Source: Roseibium alexandrii DFL-11
GTDB lineage: Bacteria; Pseudomonadota; Alphaproteobacteria; Rhizobiales; Stappiaceae
NCBI RefSeq assembly: GCF_000158095.2
Contig: NZ_CM011002.1
Span: 2,761,203 to 2,825,202, forward strand
Direction: 5' to 3'
Length of the DNA: 64,000 nt
In this document: positions 54,970 to 62,948 of the stretch, one piece after another
Position numbering within the stretch: the first letter of the stretch is position 1
Layout of the letters: each line of letters opens with the position of its first letter
Program-made: the position numbers and the translations under genes
Notes under the pieces: model-generated
Database searches by the model: none
Told to the model about the DNA's origin: nothing
Seen by the model: only the letters and a program-made list of their open reading frames with translations

Positions 54970-55064
54970 GCCGCCCCTGCGCAGGCAGGGGCCCAGTAAC
55001 ATGCGGGGCCATCTCCGGAACAACGAAATCCTCGGTGTACTGGATCCTTGCCTTCGCAGGGATG
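54970..55064. repeat. interspersed palindromic element, family B, copy 2
   Basis: Left arm CCGCCCCTGCGCAGGCAGGG (54971-54990) continues into GCCCAGTAAC; right arm TACTGGATCCTTGCCTTCGC then AGGGATG. Sits between convergent genes. Confidence 0.85.
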
Positions 55065-55078
55065 CCTTCTTCGTTTGC

Positions 55079-55771
55079 TTACCCGTGCAGCTTGACCGCG
55101 AGACTTGCCGGAACACGAAGGGCGCCAACGGCAAAACGTGCCAGGGCCTGACGCAGGCCGGTGGCATAGCCAGCTGCTCCCGGTTCACCCGCGCATACGG
55201 CTGCCGCGCGTAAAAACACCATACGGTTGCGGCCGATGCGTTTTGCAAGGTCCAGATCTTCCATTTCCGGCAATGGCCGGTGGCCACCAAGCTTTTCATA
55301 AAACTGGCGGGAGATCAGAAGGCCCTGGTTGCCATAAGGCATACCGAGCAGCTGGCTGCGCACTGAAGCGGCCTTTTCAGACAAACGCGGACCAAGCCCA
55401 AAAGCCTCGTAGCGCAACCGGAAGGCTGCCGCCGTCTTCGGACCTTTTGGGGTTCGTCCCGCCCGTTCTATGAAGGCTTGGGCTTCATGATGCCAGCCGC
55501 TTTCCAGAAGGGTTTCAGGCTGCAGGAACAAAAGCCAGTCGCCGCGTTTGGCAACGCTTGCGCCATGCGCGAGGCGCTCGCTGCGCGGCCCTTTGCGCGT
55601 CACGAACGTGCAGCCAGCCGCATCAGCAACCATCGCCGTGTTATCGGTCGACCCACCGTCCACAACGACAACTTCCCGAACAACACCTTCGGCGGCTGCC
55701 GGAACCAAGGCAGCCAACGCGTGCACAAGGTCGAGTTCTGCGTTTTCTGTCGGAATTATGACACTAATCAT
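55079..55771 (-). CDS. glycosyltransferase family 2 protein
   Basis: 230 residues. ISVIIPTENAELDLVHALAAL and EVVVVDGGSTDNTA are the GT2 nucleotide-sugar site, with the acidic triad thought to lie in DGGS and the later EMEDLDL (the catalytic ED). No membrane segment. Its target sugar or lipid is unknown; it is not in a polysaccharide cluster. Copies of this type (TIGR04283-like) appear alone in many genomes. Confidence 0.85.
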   Translation of the reverse strand: MISVIIPTENAELDLVHALAALVPAAAEGVVREVVVVDGGSTDNTAMVADAAGCTFVTRKGPRSERLAHGASVAKRGDWLLFLQPETLLESGWHHEAQAFIERAGRTPKGPKTAAAFRLRYEAFGLGPRLSEKAASVRSQLLGMPYGNQGLLISRQFYEKLGGHRPLPEMEDLDLAKRIGRNRMVFLRAAAVCAGEPGAAGYATGLRQALARFAVGALRVPASLAVKLHG

Positions 55772-55878
55772 GACCCTTTCTATGACATGAAATTATCGAA
55801 AGTGCGAGAGAAGGGGCTTGTCCGGCGCCGGATTTTGGATAATGTTCTTGTATTGTTCTCATAAAGAGTCGGCAGTCT

Positions 55879-57012
55879 ATGACACTTGCACCCCCAATCC
55901 CTCCTGTTTCTGCTCAACCGGCGCCCGATGCGGCGGATCTGAGCCATATGGCGGCCGACCGGCGCCGGGGACGTGCGGCCGCGACAAACCTCTCGGGACG
56001 GTTCGAGCCCCTTTCTAAAGAGGCCTTCGACGACGGCTGGGACAGTCTCGACGAATTGCCACCGCTCAAGACGGAAGTGCAGGAAGAACGCGCGCGGACG
56101 ATCATTACGCGCAATGAGTCTCCGGACATTTCCTTCGACCGCTCGATAAACCCGTATCGTGGTTGCGAGCATGGCTGTATCTATTGTTTTGCCCGGCCAA
56201 GCCACGCCTTCATGGGCCTGTCGCCGGGCCTCGATTTTGAAACCCGGCTTTTTGCCAAACCCAACGCCGCAGCGCTCCTTGAGCGGGAGCTCTCGAAGCC
56301 GGGGTACCAGCCCAAGGTCATCGCCATCGGTACCAACACCGACCCCTACCAGCCGATGGAGCGCAGCTACAAGCTTATGCCGGAGATCCTCGAGGTTCTG
56401 GAGAACTGCGGCCACCCGGTCGCAATCGTTACCAAATCGGCGCTCGTGACCCGGGACATCGACATTTTGTCGCGGATGGCCGAGCGCAATCTGGTCAAGG
56501 TAGCTTTGTCGATTACGACGCTCGACAAAAAGTTGTGCCGCGCCATGGAACCCCGCGCATCCGCGCCACACAAGCGTCTTGCAGCGGTCAGAACACTGAG
56601 CGATGCAGGCATTCCTACCTCCGTCATGATGGCCCCCATCATACCTGCGCTAACGGACAGTGAAATTGAGAACCTTTTGGAAGCAGCCGCTGAGCACGGG
56701 GCCAGCGAAGCAGCCTTTATTCTGCTGCGTCTGCCTCTGGAGGTGTCTGAGCTCTTTCGCGATTGGCTTTTGCGGGAACGCCCGGACCGCTACCGCCACG
56801 TGATGAACCTGATCCGCTCCATGCGCGGCGGCAAGGATTACGATGCCAAATGGGGCGAGCGCATGCGCGGGCGCGGCCCCTATGCCGACCAGATCGCCAA
56901 ACGCTTCTCGTTGGCGGCCAAACGGCTGAGTCTGAATTTGCGCAAGAGAAAGCTGTCCACCGAGCATTTTATCCAGCCGCAAAAAGGCGGCGTGCAACTG
57001 GATTTGTTCTGA
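55879..57012 (+). CDS. PA0069-type radical SAM protein with clamp-binding C-terminus
   Basis: 377 residues. The radical SAM cluster motif is CEHGCIYC (C-x3-C-x2-C), within SINPYRGCEHGCIYCFARPS. YQPKVIAIGTNTDPYQPMER and KVALSITTLDKKLCRAMEPR follow, as in the PA0069 and spore-photoproduct-lyase-like group. The last residues are GGVQLDLF, ending exactly in QLDLF. The family has no proven reaction; a DNA-repair role was suggested by its likeness to SplB. rnhB lies 156 bp downstream on the same strand. Confidence 0.9.
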   Translation: MTLAPPIPPVSAQPAPDAADLSHMAADRRRGRAAATNLSGRFEPLSKEAFDDGWDSLDELPPLKTEVQEERARTIITRNESPDISFDRSINPYRGCEHGCIYCFARPSHAFMGLSPGLDFETRLFAKPNAAALLERELSKPGYQPKVIAIGTNTDPYQPMERSYKLMPEILEVLENCGHPVAIVTKSALVTRDIDILSRMAERNLVKVALSITTLDKKLCRAMEPRASAPHKRLAAVRTLSDAGIPTSVMMAPIIPALTDSEIENLLEAAAEHGASEAAFILLRLPLEVSELFRDWLLRERPDRYRHVMNLIRSMRGGKDYDAKWGERMRGRGPYADQIAKRFSLAAKRLSLNLRKRKLSTEHFIQPQKGGVQLDLF

Positions 57013-57046
57013 GCGCAGTAAAGAGACCGCATTTGCCCTCCAAACG

Positions 57047-57121
57047 CCGTCCCGAACGCAGCAAGGCGGAGATTCGGGACCTGCTGGCGTGCGCTGTGGT
57101 CCCGGCTCAAGGCCGGGACGG
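57047..57121. repeat. REP-like palindromes (family A)
   Basis: GTCCCGAACGCAGC...GAGATTCGGGACC (57049-57081) then GGTCCCGGCTC-AAGGCCGGGACGG (57098-57121). They fill the gap between the radical SAM gene and rnhB. Confidence 0.75.
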
Positions 57122-57168
57122 CACCAACATGTCTTGCGCCTTGTTTTGCCAGACGGCATTTTGGCCCA

Positions 57169-57825
57169 ATGACCAAAACACCGTCCCTCTTCGACCTCGC
57201 GTTTCCGGACAACCCCGACCTGAAAATCGAGAAAAAACACGCCAAATCCTATGACGGCCTTTTGTGCGGGGTCGATGAAGCCGGCCGCGGGCCATGGGCG
57301 GGTCCTGTGGTGACGGCGGCGGTTATCCTGGACTATGCGAATGTGCCGGCCGGACTGAACGACTCAAAAAAGCTGACTGAGGCCAAACGGGAATCCCTGT
57401 TCGGCGAGATCCTCAAAACCAGCTGGGTGTGCGCGGCAAGCGCTTCACCTGCTACCGTTGACAAGCTGAACATCCGGACGGCGACGCTGAGCGCCATGGT
57501 GCGGGCAGTGAACGGCCTGCCCAGAGTTCCGCAATACGTTCTCATCGATGGCCGCGATGTACCACCCGGTCTCGCCCAACCCGGGCAGGCGCTGATCAAG
57601 GGCGATGGCCGCTGCCTGTGTGTCGCCGCAGCCTCTATCGTTGCCAAGGTGCTGCGGGACCGAATGATGGTCGCCTTGGAGCCCGAATTTCCCGGCTACG
57701 GCTTTGCCCAGCACAAGGGATACGGGGTACCAGCACACCAAGCGGCCTTGGATACCCTGGGGCCGACAGCGCATCACCGGATGAGCTTTAAACCAGTCCG
57801 GCTTGCCGCCGACACTACACTCTAG
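57169..57825 (+). CDS. rnhB: ribonuclease HII
   Basis: 218 residues. The DEDD active site is seen as GVDEAGRGPWAGPVV (D and E), LIDGRD and the later catalytic D in VLRDRMM. It cuts RNA in RNA-DNA hybrids and single ribonucleotides in DNA. The N-terminus TPSLFDLAFPDNPDL precedes the fold as a short arm. It converges with the DUF3179 gene, with only 4 bases between the stops. Confidence 0.95.
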   Translation: MTKTPSLFDLAFPDNPDLKIEKKHAKSYDGLLCGVDEAGRGPWAGPVVTAAVILDYANVPAGLNDSKKLTEAKRESLFGEILKTSWVCAASASPATVDKLNIRTATLSAMVRAVNGLPRVPQYVLIDGRDVPPGLAQPGQALIKGDGRCLCVAAASIVAKVLRDRMMVALEPEFPGYGFAQHKGYGVPAHQAALDTLGPTAHHRMSFKPVRLAADTTL

Positions 57826-57829
57826 CGCT

Positions 57830-59215
57830 TCACCCGTCCCAAAGATCTGTTTTGGGGTAAAACTGCGACCAGGCGAACCAGAACGCCTCATGGCTGCCGA
57901 GATCCGCTCCGTCCTCGCCAACGGCCCGGATACCACCAGCATCCAGTTCCAGACGAACGTTCTCAACGCGGATCTCAGTCCCCTGTTTGAGTGTGGCAAA
58001 GGCCTTGCTGCGCTGAAAAGCAACTGGCTGTCCGGACGCCGTGACAATCCCGATGATGTCCTCATGCACGGGCAGCCGGGGATCGACATCGCCAATTGGG
58101 AAAATCGGTCCGTTGGCGTCCCGGCCATTGCGGAAGTCGAAGTCACGGCCAAGCGCGAGCGCTTCCACCAAAACGGTTGTTTCCGGATGCGCCCTCTTCC
58201 AGGTGCCCCAATCGGTCGTCACGACGCTGACCTGTTTTAGCTTCAGGTTCTTCTCCGCGAGCGGACCAGTCACCGCAGTGCCGAGGAACGTGTCGAAGAC
58301 CGAGTAGGTGTTGACGTCATACATCACCTTATTGGACCGAATGAGCAGCCCGGAGGTTCTCAAAATCGGCCGCTCAATTCCCTCCGGCAGTTCATCCGTC
58401 AGGTAGGCCTGCGCAGCGCCACATAAGGTGCAGTATGGAATTCCCAGGGTTCGGCCGCCGAGGGTGTCATTCACCATCTCCCGCACTTCCATGATACGCC
58501 GTGGATAGGCCCGATAGTCCCCATTTACCCCTATCCCGAAAACAATATCGCTGTCCTTGAGCCAGGTTGCGTCTTCAGCGCTGCTAACCTCCGGATTGTC
58601 CACAGCGGGAATGCAGTTGCACTGATTGTCGGTCTGGTCATACGGGCGGTCATCGATCAAGACCCCACCCCAGGATACCAACCGCCAATCAATTTCGCCC
58701 TCGACAAAGATCCTGTCCCAGCCGGGTACTATCGTTGTGAAGATCTCGCGCTTGGAAGCGAGATAGTCGGGCGGTGCGGGAATACCCCAGGCCATGAGAT
58801 GATCAGTCACCTCGCCCCAACTGTTGCGCAGCGGTATCTCTTTGCCCAGCAGTTCGGACGCGGCTTCGCTCAAAGCCTGGTTCAGTTGCGGGCCAGTCGC
58901 AAACCGCATCAAATCACTGATGATCCAGACAAGGCGCGGGTCTTTGGATGCAGCGACTTCGGCAAGCGCCAGGCTTTGGTCCCGTCCCCAACCCGCATGG
59001 GTCACCGGGTCGACAAGCGCCATTTTCACGGTGCGTTTAAGATCATCGGACAGCGGGCCGTCTGGTATCGCGGGAGGAGTACCGAATTTTTCAATCACGT
59101 AGTCTGGAAGGGCCGAGCGCTCTTGAGCTTGGGCAAGTCCACCGCCGACAAGAGCCAACAGCGGTATGAGCGCAGCGATAAGGATATGTACAACAGCTCG
59201 ATGAGACGACTTCAT
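57830..59215 (-). CDS. DUF3179 domain secreted protein
   Basis: 461 residues from ATG 59215, with AGGAAAGG ahead. A signal peptide (about 5-29, ending AQAQERS) leads into an alpha-helical region and then DUF3179: AYPRRIMEVREMVNDTLGGR, IPYCTLCGAAQAYL and the later GRDFDFRNGRDANGPIFP. Two Cys in YCTLCG could bind metal or form a disulfide. Periplasmic, function unknown. Confidence 0.9.
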   Translation of the reverse strand: MKSSHRAVVHILIAALIPLLALVGGGLAQAQERSALPDYVIEKFGTPPAIPDGPLSDDLKRTVKMALVDPVTHAGWGRDQSLALAEVAASKDPRLVWIISDLMRFATGPQLNQALSEAASELLGKEIPLRNSWGEVTDHLMAWGIPAPPDYLASKREIFTTIVPGWDRIFVEGEIDWRLVSWGGVLIDDRPYDQTDNQCNCIPAVDNPEVSSAEDATWLKDSDIVFGIGVNGDYRAYPRRIMEVREMVNDTLGGRTLGIPYCTLCGAAQAYLTDELPEGIERPILRTSGLLIRSNKVMYDVNTYSVFDTFLGTAVTGPLAEKNLKLKQVSVVTTDWGTWKRAHPETTVLVEALALGRDFDFRNGRDANGPIFPIGDVDPRLPVHEDIIGIVTASGQPVAFQRSKAFATLKQGTEIRVENVRLELDAGGIRAVGEDGADLGSHEAFWFAWSQFYPKTDLWDG

Positions 59216-59411
59216 GGCGGCGCCTTTCCTGAAAACACCTAACACCCGGCCAACTGGACCGCGGTGGCATTGCATGAACGGCGCCTTGCTTGGTATCACC
59301 TTTAGTGAATTGCCCCAGGCGACGTGATCCGCTGAGGATGGCTTGAGTAGCCGCTCCTTTCGAATCACGACGCATCAGAAATTTTTGAGATCACAATCCG
59401 GCGAGAGGAAA

Positions 59412-59873
59412 ATGGACGTCGAAATCACAGTCGCAGACAAAAGCGATGCGAAACAAATCCTTGAACTTCAGAAAATCGCCTTTCACAAAGAAGCAGCGCT
59501 AAATGGCGATATGCAGATCGCCCCAATGGTTGAGGCCCTTGCCGATACAGAGTCGGCATTCACCACGCATGTTTTTCTTATCGCCCGGAAAGGGGCTGAC
59601 ATCATCGGATCGGTTCGGGTCCGCGCTGAGGACGACACCTGCCATATAGGCCGGCTTTTTGTAGCTCCCGAACATCAAGGACGGGGCATCGGCCGGCAGC
59701 TCTTCATCGCAGCGGAAGAGAAGTTTCCCTCCGCCGGTTCCTACCGGCTGATTACCGGCAAGCTGAGCTCCGGCAACATCCGGCTATATGAAAGCCTCGG
59801 CTATCAGGTGACCGGCGAGATGATGGAGAACGGCCGGACACCGTTGGTGGTCATGGAGAAGGACCGGGCTTAG
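59412..59873 (+). CDS. GNAT family N-acetyltransferase
   Basis: 153 residues from ATG 59412, behind GAGAGGAAA. The acetyl-CoA loop is in RLFVAPEHQGRGIGRQLF (Q/R-x-x-G-x-G/A motif), and the C-terminal strand has YESLGYQVTGEMM. The substrate is unknown. It stands alone between the DUF3179 gene and a family B repeat. Confidence 0.92.
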   Translation: MDVEITVADKSDAKQILELQKIAFHKEAALNGDMQIAPMVEALADTESAFTTHVFLIARKGADIIGSVRVRAEDDTCHIGRLFVAPEHQGRGIGRQLFIAAEEKFPSAGSYRLITGKLSSGNIRLYESLGYQVTGEMMENGRTPLVVMEKDRA

Positions 59874-59910
59874 CGCCCTCAGATGGTTCAGACACCCACC
59901 CCACACACTC

Positions 59911-60010
59911 AGCCGCCCCTGCGAAAGCAGGGGCCCGGTAGCCATATCTGCCCACAAGGGAAACAAACCGCACCGGCTCCGATTACTGGATCCCTGCCTG
60001 CCCAGGGGTG
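59911..60010. repeat. interspersed palindromic element, family B, copy 3
   Basis: Left arm GCCGCCCCTGCGAAAGCAGG (59912-59931) continues into GGCCCGGTAGCC; right arm TTACTGGATCCCTGCCTGCC then CAGGGG. Between the GNAT gene and the atp terminator. Confidence 0.85.
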
Positions 60011-60052
60011 CGGCGGAAAACGCCGACTTTCTGTATTCCGGCCGGATACAGA

Positions 60053-60082
60053 CAAAAAAAGCGGCCCGCTAAGGCCGCTTTT
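60053..60082 (-). terminator. terminator of the F0 ATP synthase operon
   Basis: AAAAGCGGCC and GGCCGCTTTT form a 10-bp stem with a 6-base loop (60057-60082). On the minus strand it runs into TTTTTTT. It lies 28 bp after the atpF stop. Confidence 0.9.
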
Positions 60083-60110
60083 CAGAACTGTTTCCGGATC
60101 ATGCTGAAGC

Positions 60111-60590
60111 TCAGTTCAGCTGATCCTTCACCTGAGTGATGCTCTTGGCGAGAATGTCGTCTGCCACCTTGTCCTTGACTTTGGCGGAGAGGATTTCCTC
60201 GGCTGCCGCGACAGCGATGTCGGCAGCCTTGGCCCGGACTTCGGCGATTGCCTGGGTCTCGGCCTGAGCGATTTTCTCTTCCGCAGCCTTGGAGCGGCGT
60301 GCGATCATCTCTTCAAGTGCCTGGTTCGTCTCAACGGTCAGGCGCTCGGCTTCTGCGTTGGCTTCCGCAACGATCGCTTCGGCTTCGCTTTCAGCTTCGT
60401 GGCGCTTGCGCTGATACTCAGACAGAAGTTCCTGGGCTTCTTCACGCATCTTGCGTGCTTCTTCCAGTTCCTTCTTGATATCGTCAGCGCGCTTGTCCAG
60501 CGCTCCGCCGATCATGCCCGGTACCTTGAGGTAGGCAATCAGGACGAAGAAGAGAACGAGACCGACCAGGGCCCAAAATGATGCATCCAT
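60111..60590 (-). CDS. atpF: F0F1 ATP synthase subunit b
   Basis: 159 residues. One N-terminal membrane helix (about 5-25) is followed by a long Glu/Lys/Arg/Ala-rich coiled coil (about 30-135), the peripheral stalk. Last gene of the operon; 10 bp after the b' gene. The partner b' gives the mixed b/b' stalk found in alphaproteobacteria and chloroplasts. Confidence 0.96.
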   Translation of the reverse strand: MDASFWALVGLVLFFVLIAYLKVPGMIGGALDKRADDIKKELEEARKMREEAQELLSEYQRKRHEAESEAEAIVAEANAEAERLTVETNQALEEMIARRSKAAEEKIAQAETQAIAEVRAKAADIAVAAAEEILSAKVKDKVADDILAKSITQVKDQLN

Positions 60591-60600
60591 GACGGTCTCC

Positions 60601-61146
60601 TCAGTTCATCGCCGACTTGAGCGCTTTGGTCAGATCAGTTTTTGTCGGAGCCTTGCCCATCAGCTGCTCAACTAGCGCAGAGGTGGTGTCTCCGGCAATG
60701 TCACCAATCTGGGACAGCGCCTCGGTCTTGATACCGGCGATATGAGCTTCAGCTGCTTTCAGCTTCTCGGCAATATCCGCTTCGGCTTTTTCCCGGCGGG
60801 CTTCCTGATCTGCCTTCAACTTGGCGCGGGTATCGCTTGCGATCCCGTGTGCCTTGTTGCGCGCTTCAGCAAGTGCCTGTTCATAGGCCGCGATCGCCGC
60901 GTCTGTTTCGTCTTTGAGGCGGTTGGCCTCGCCGAGATCCCCAGCAATGCGGTCCTTGCGGTCTTCCAGGATGCCTGCAATCCGAGGCACAGCGACGTTC
61001 TTCATGATCCAGTAGAAAAAGCCAAAAGTGATGGCCAGCCACAGGAGCTGTGAAGAATAGGTCGTTGCATCGAACGGCGGGAAGCCGGCACCGTGCTCTT
61101 CAGCCGGAATTCCGATTTCCGTATTATGTTCGGCGTTGCCTGCCAT
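60601..61146 (-). CDS. atpF': F0F1 ATP synthase subunit b'
   Basis: 181 residues. An N-terminal extension (to about 30) precedes one helix (about 31-50, LLWLAITFGFFYWIM) and a coiled coil with ILEDRKDRIAGDLGEANRLK. The b' form pairs with b in the stator. 79 bp after atpE. Confidence 0.95.
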   Translation of the reverse strand: MAGNAEHNTEIGIPAEEHGAGFPPFDATTYSSQLLWLAITFGFFYWIMKNVAVPRIAGILEDRKDRIAGDLGEANRLKDETDAAIAAYEQALAEARNKAHGIASDTRAKLKADQEARREKAEADIAEKLKAAEAHIAGIKTEALSQIGDIAGDTTSALVEQLMGKAPTKTDLTKALKSAMN

Positions 61147-61225
61147 GTCCTATCTCCAAAATCCGGTTGGGCGGCGCAGACGCCGCCCCCGGAGTCGCGT
61201 CAAAACTCTCTGAAACGAAAGAGAA

Positions 61226-61453
61226 TTAGACAGCGAAGAGCAGGAGAAGAGCGATGAGCAGGGAGAAGATGCCCAGAGCTTCGGTAACGGCGAAGCCGAA
61301 AACCAGACGGCCGAACTGGCCATCAGCTGCAGTCGGGTTGCGCAGAGCGCCGTTCAGATAGTTACCGAAGATGGTGCCGAGTGCGATCGCTGCACCGCCC
61401 ATGCCGAGGCATGCGATACCAGCGCCGATGTATTTTGCTGCTTCTGCTTCCAT
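61226..61453 (-). CDS. atpE: F0F1 ATP synthase subunit c
   Basis: 75 residues from ATG 61453, with AGGAG ahead; the longer frame is leader. Two helices with a polar loop ([15 protein letters not shown]). The proton-binding acid is E56 in [10 protein letters not shown], as usual in alphaproteobacteria (Glu, not Asp). Forms the rotor ring. Confidence 0.97.
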   Translation of the reverse strand: MEAEAAKYIGAGIACLGMGGAAIALGTIFGNYLNGALRNPTAADGQFGRLVFGFAVTEALGIFSLLIALLLLFAV

Positions 61454-61537
61454 GACACGTGCTCCTAAGTAGTGTTTGCAGATTTCAGATTTCTTCAGGC
61501 AGCGGCTGGACTTCAGCCACCGCATGAGACGTTTCGC

Positions 61538-62287
61538 TTAGTGTGACGGATGAAGGGCGTCGTTGAGGTACATGCAGGTCAGGACCGTGAAGACGTAGGC
61601 CTGCAGGAACGAGACGAGGAACTCCAGCGCGGTGATCGCGACTGTCATACTCAGCGGAAGGATTGCGCCGACGATGCCCACGCTGCCAGCGGCGCTCATG
61701 GACACGATAAACCCAGCGAAAACTTTAAGGGTGATGTGACCGGCCAGCATGTTTGCGAACAGACGGACGGACAGGCTGATCGGACGCGAGAGGAAGGAAA
61801 CAACCTCGATCGGCGCAACGATCAAAAGCAACACCGGCGGGACGCCTGATGGTGCGAACAGGTGGAAGAACTTGGTTCCGTGCTTCATGATGCCGTAGAT
61901 CGTGACAGTCAGAAACACGAGCATCGCAAGCGCAAAGGTCACGATGATGTGGCTGGTGACCGTGAAGAAGTACGGGAACATGCCGAAAAGGTTTGCCACA
62001 AGGACGAACATGAAGAGCGAGAACACAAGCGGGAAGAACCGCATGCCTTCCGTGCCCGCCGAGCTTCGCAGCATGCCCGCAACAAACTCATAAGCCATTT
62101 CCGAGACCGACTGCACGCGGCTCGGCACAAGGCCACGGCCAGACGTGGAGAAGATCAGGAAGGCAGAAGCTGCTGCTACGGTCGCAACCATAAACAGCGA
62201 AGAGTTGGTGAAAGAGAAATCCATTCCGCCGACTTCAATCGGAAACAGGGTCTGGATTTTGAACTGCGAGATCGGATCGTTCGCCAC
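61538..62287 (-). CDS. atpB: F0F1 ATP synthase subunit a
   Basis: 249 residues, GTG start. Five to six helices. The essential Arg is in [16 protein letters not shown], and the C-terminal helix has [21 protein letters not shown]. It forms the proton half-channels facing the c ring. 84 bp before atpE; second gene of the operon. Confidence 0.97.
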   Translation of the reverse strand: MANDPISQFKIQTLFPIEVGGMDFSFTNSSLFMVATVAAASAFLIFSTSGRGLVPSRVQSVSEMAYEFVAGMLRSSAGTEGMRFFPLVFSLFMFVLVANLFGMFPYFFTVTSHIIVTFALAMLVFLTVTIYGIMKHGTKFFHLFAPSGVPPVLLLIVAPIEVVSFLSRPISLSVRLFANMLAGHITLKVFAGFIVSMSAAGSVGIVGAILPLSMTVAITALEFLVSFLQAYVFTVLTCMYLNDALHPSH

Positions 62288-62352
62288 CGGTCAGCCTTCT
62301 TCGCTCAAATCATTTCAATTCGTGGGTGCGGATTGCGCCCAGATGCACAACT

Positions 62353-62742
62353 TCAGTTGGACCCGTCGTCGTCAGAACTCTCGCGTTTGTACCGTTGACC
62401 TGGCTCGGCGATACGCCCTGCAGCCCTCATCACGTTCAAAACGCCCGCCGCGAAGCCAATTAGCAGGAACACGATCAACCCAAAGGGCTTTGTCCCAAAC
62501 CATTGGTCAACAAACCAACCCAAACCGCCTCCAACGACCACAGCGGAAATGAACTCCGAAGAGAGCTTCATTGCCTGTGCGTAGCCGGAGTTATCGCTTT
62601 TCTTGGCCGCGCGCTCTGCTTCTTCAGCTTTGCGCTGGCCGTCCAGCTTCCGGTTCAGACGGTTCCGCCGTTCCGACAGATCCACCTCAGAGGCACCCTT
62701 GTCCGGATCATCAGAATTGCCGTTTTGCGAAGAGCCACTCAT
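62353..62742 (-). CDS. atpI: ATP synthase assembly protein I
   Basis: 129 residues from ATG 62742, with GGGGAA ahead. A polar, charged first half is followed by two helices (about 66-85 and 92-112) of the AtpZ/AtpI type (SSEFISAVVVGGGLGWFVDQ). It helps place the c ring. First gene of the F0 operon; F1 genes are elsewhere, as usual in alphaproteobacteria. Confidence 0.93.
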   Translation of the reverse strand: MSGSSQNGNSDDPDKGASEVDLSERRNRLNRKLDGQRKAEEAERAAKKSDNSGYAQAMKLSSEFISAVVVGGGLGWFVDQWFGTKPFGLIVFLLIGFAAGVLNVMRAAGRIAEPGQRYKRESSDDDGSN

Positions 62743-62948
62743 GTTGTTCCCCGCCCCCGTCAAGCCGTGAGACCCAGCCTTTGGACACCCCTCAAGCCGC
62801 GCGCACCATAGTCGGGGGCCCTTGCCCTGTCAAGAACACTAAGATTTCCGCTATTTATCTGATTTATAACAAAAAATCGCCCCTCTTCACATTTTCCATG
62901 ACCTAAGTCTTACGGGAAACTTACGAAGGAGTGCGGTTCGGCTGACAA

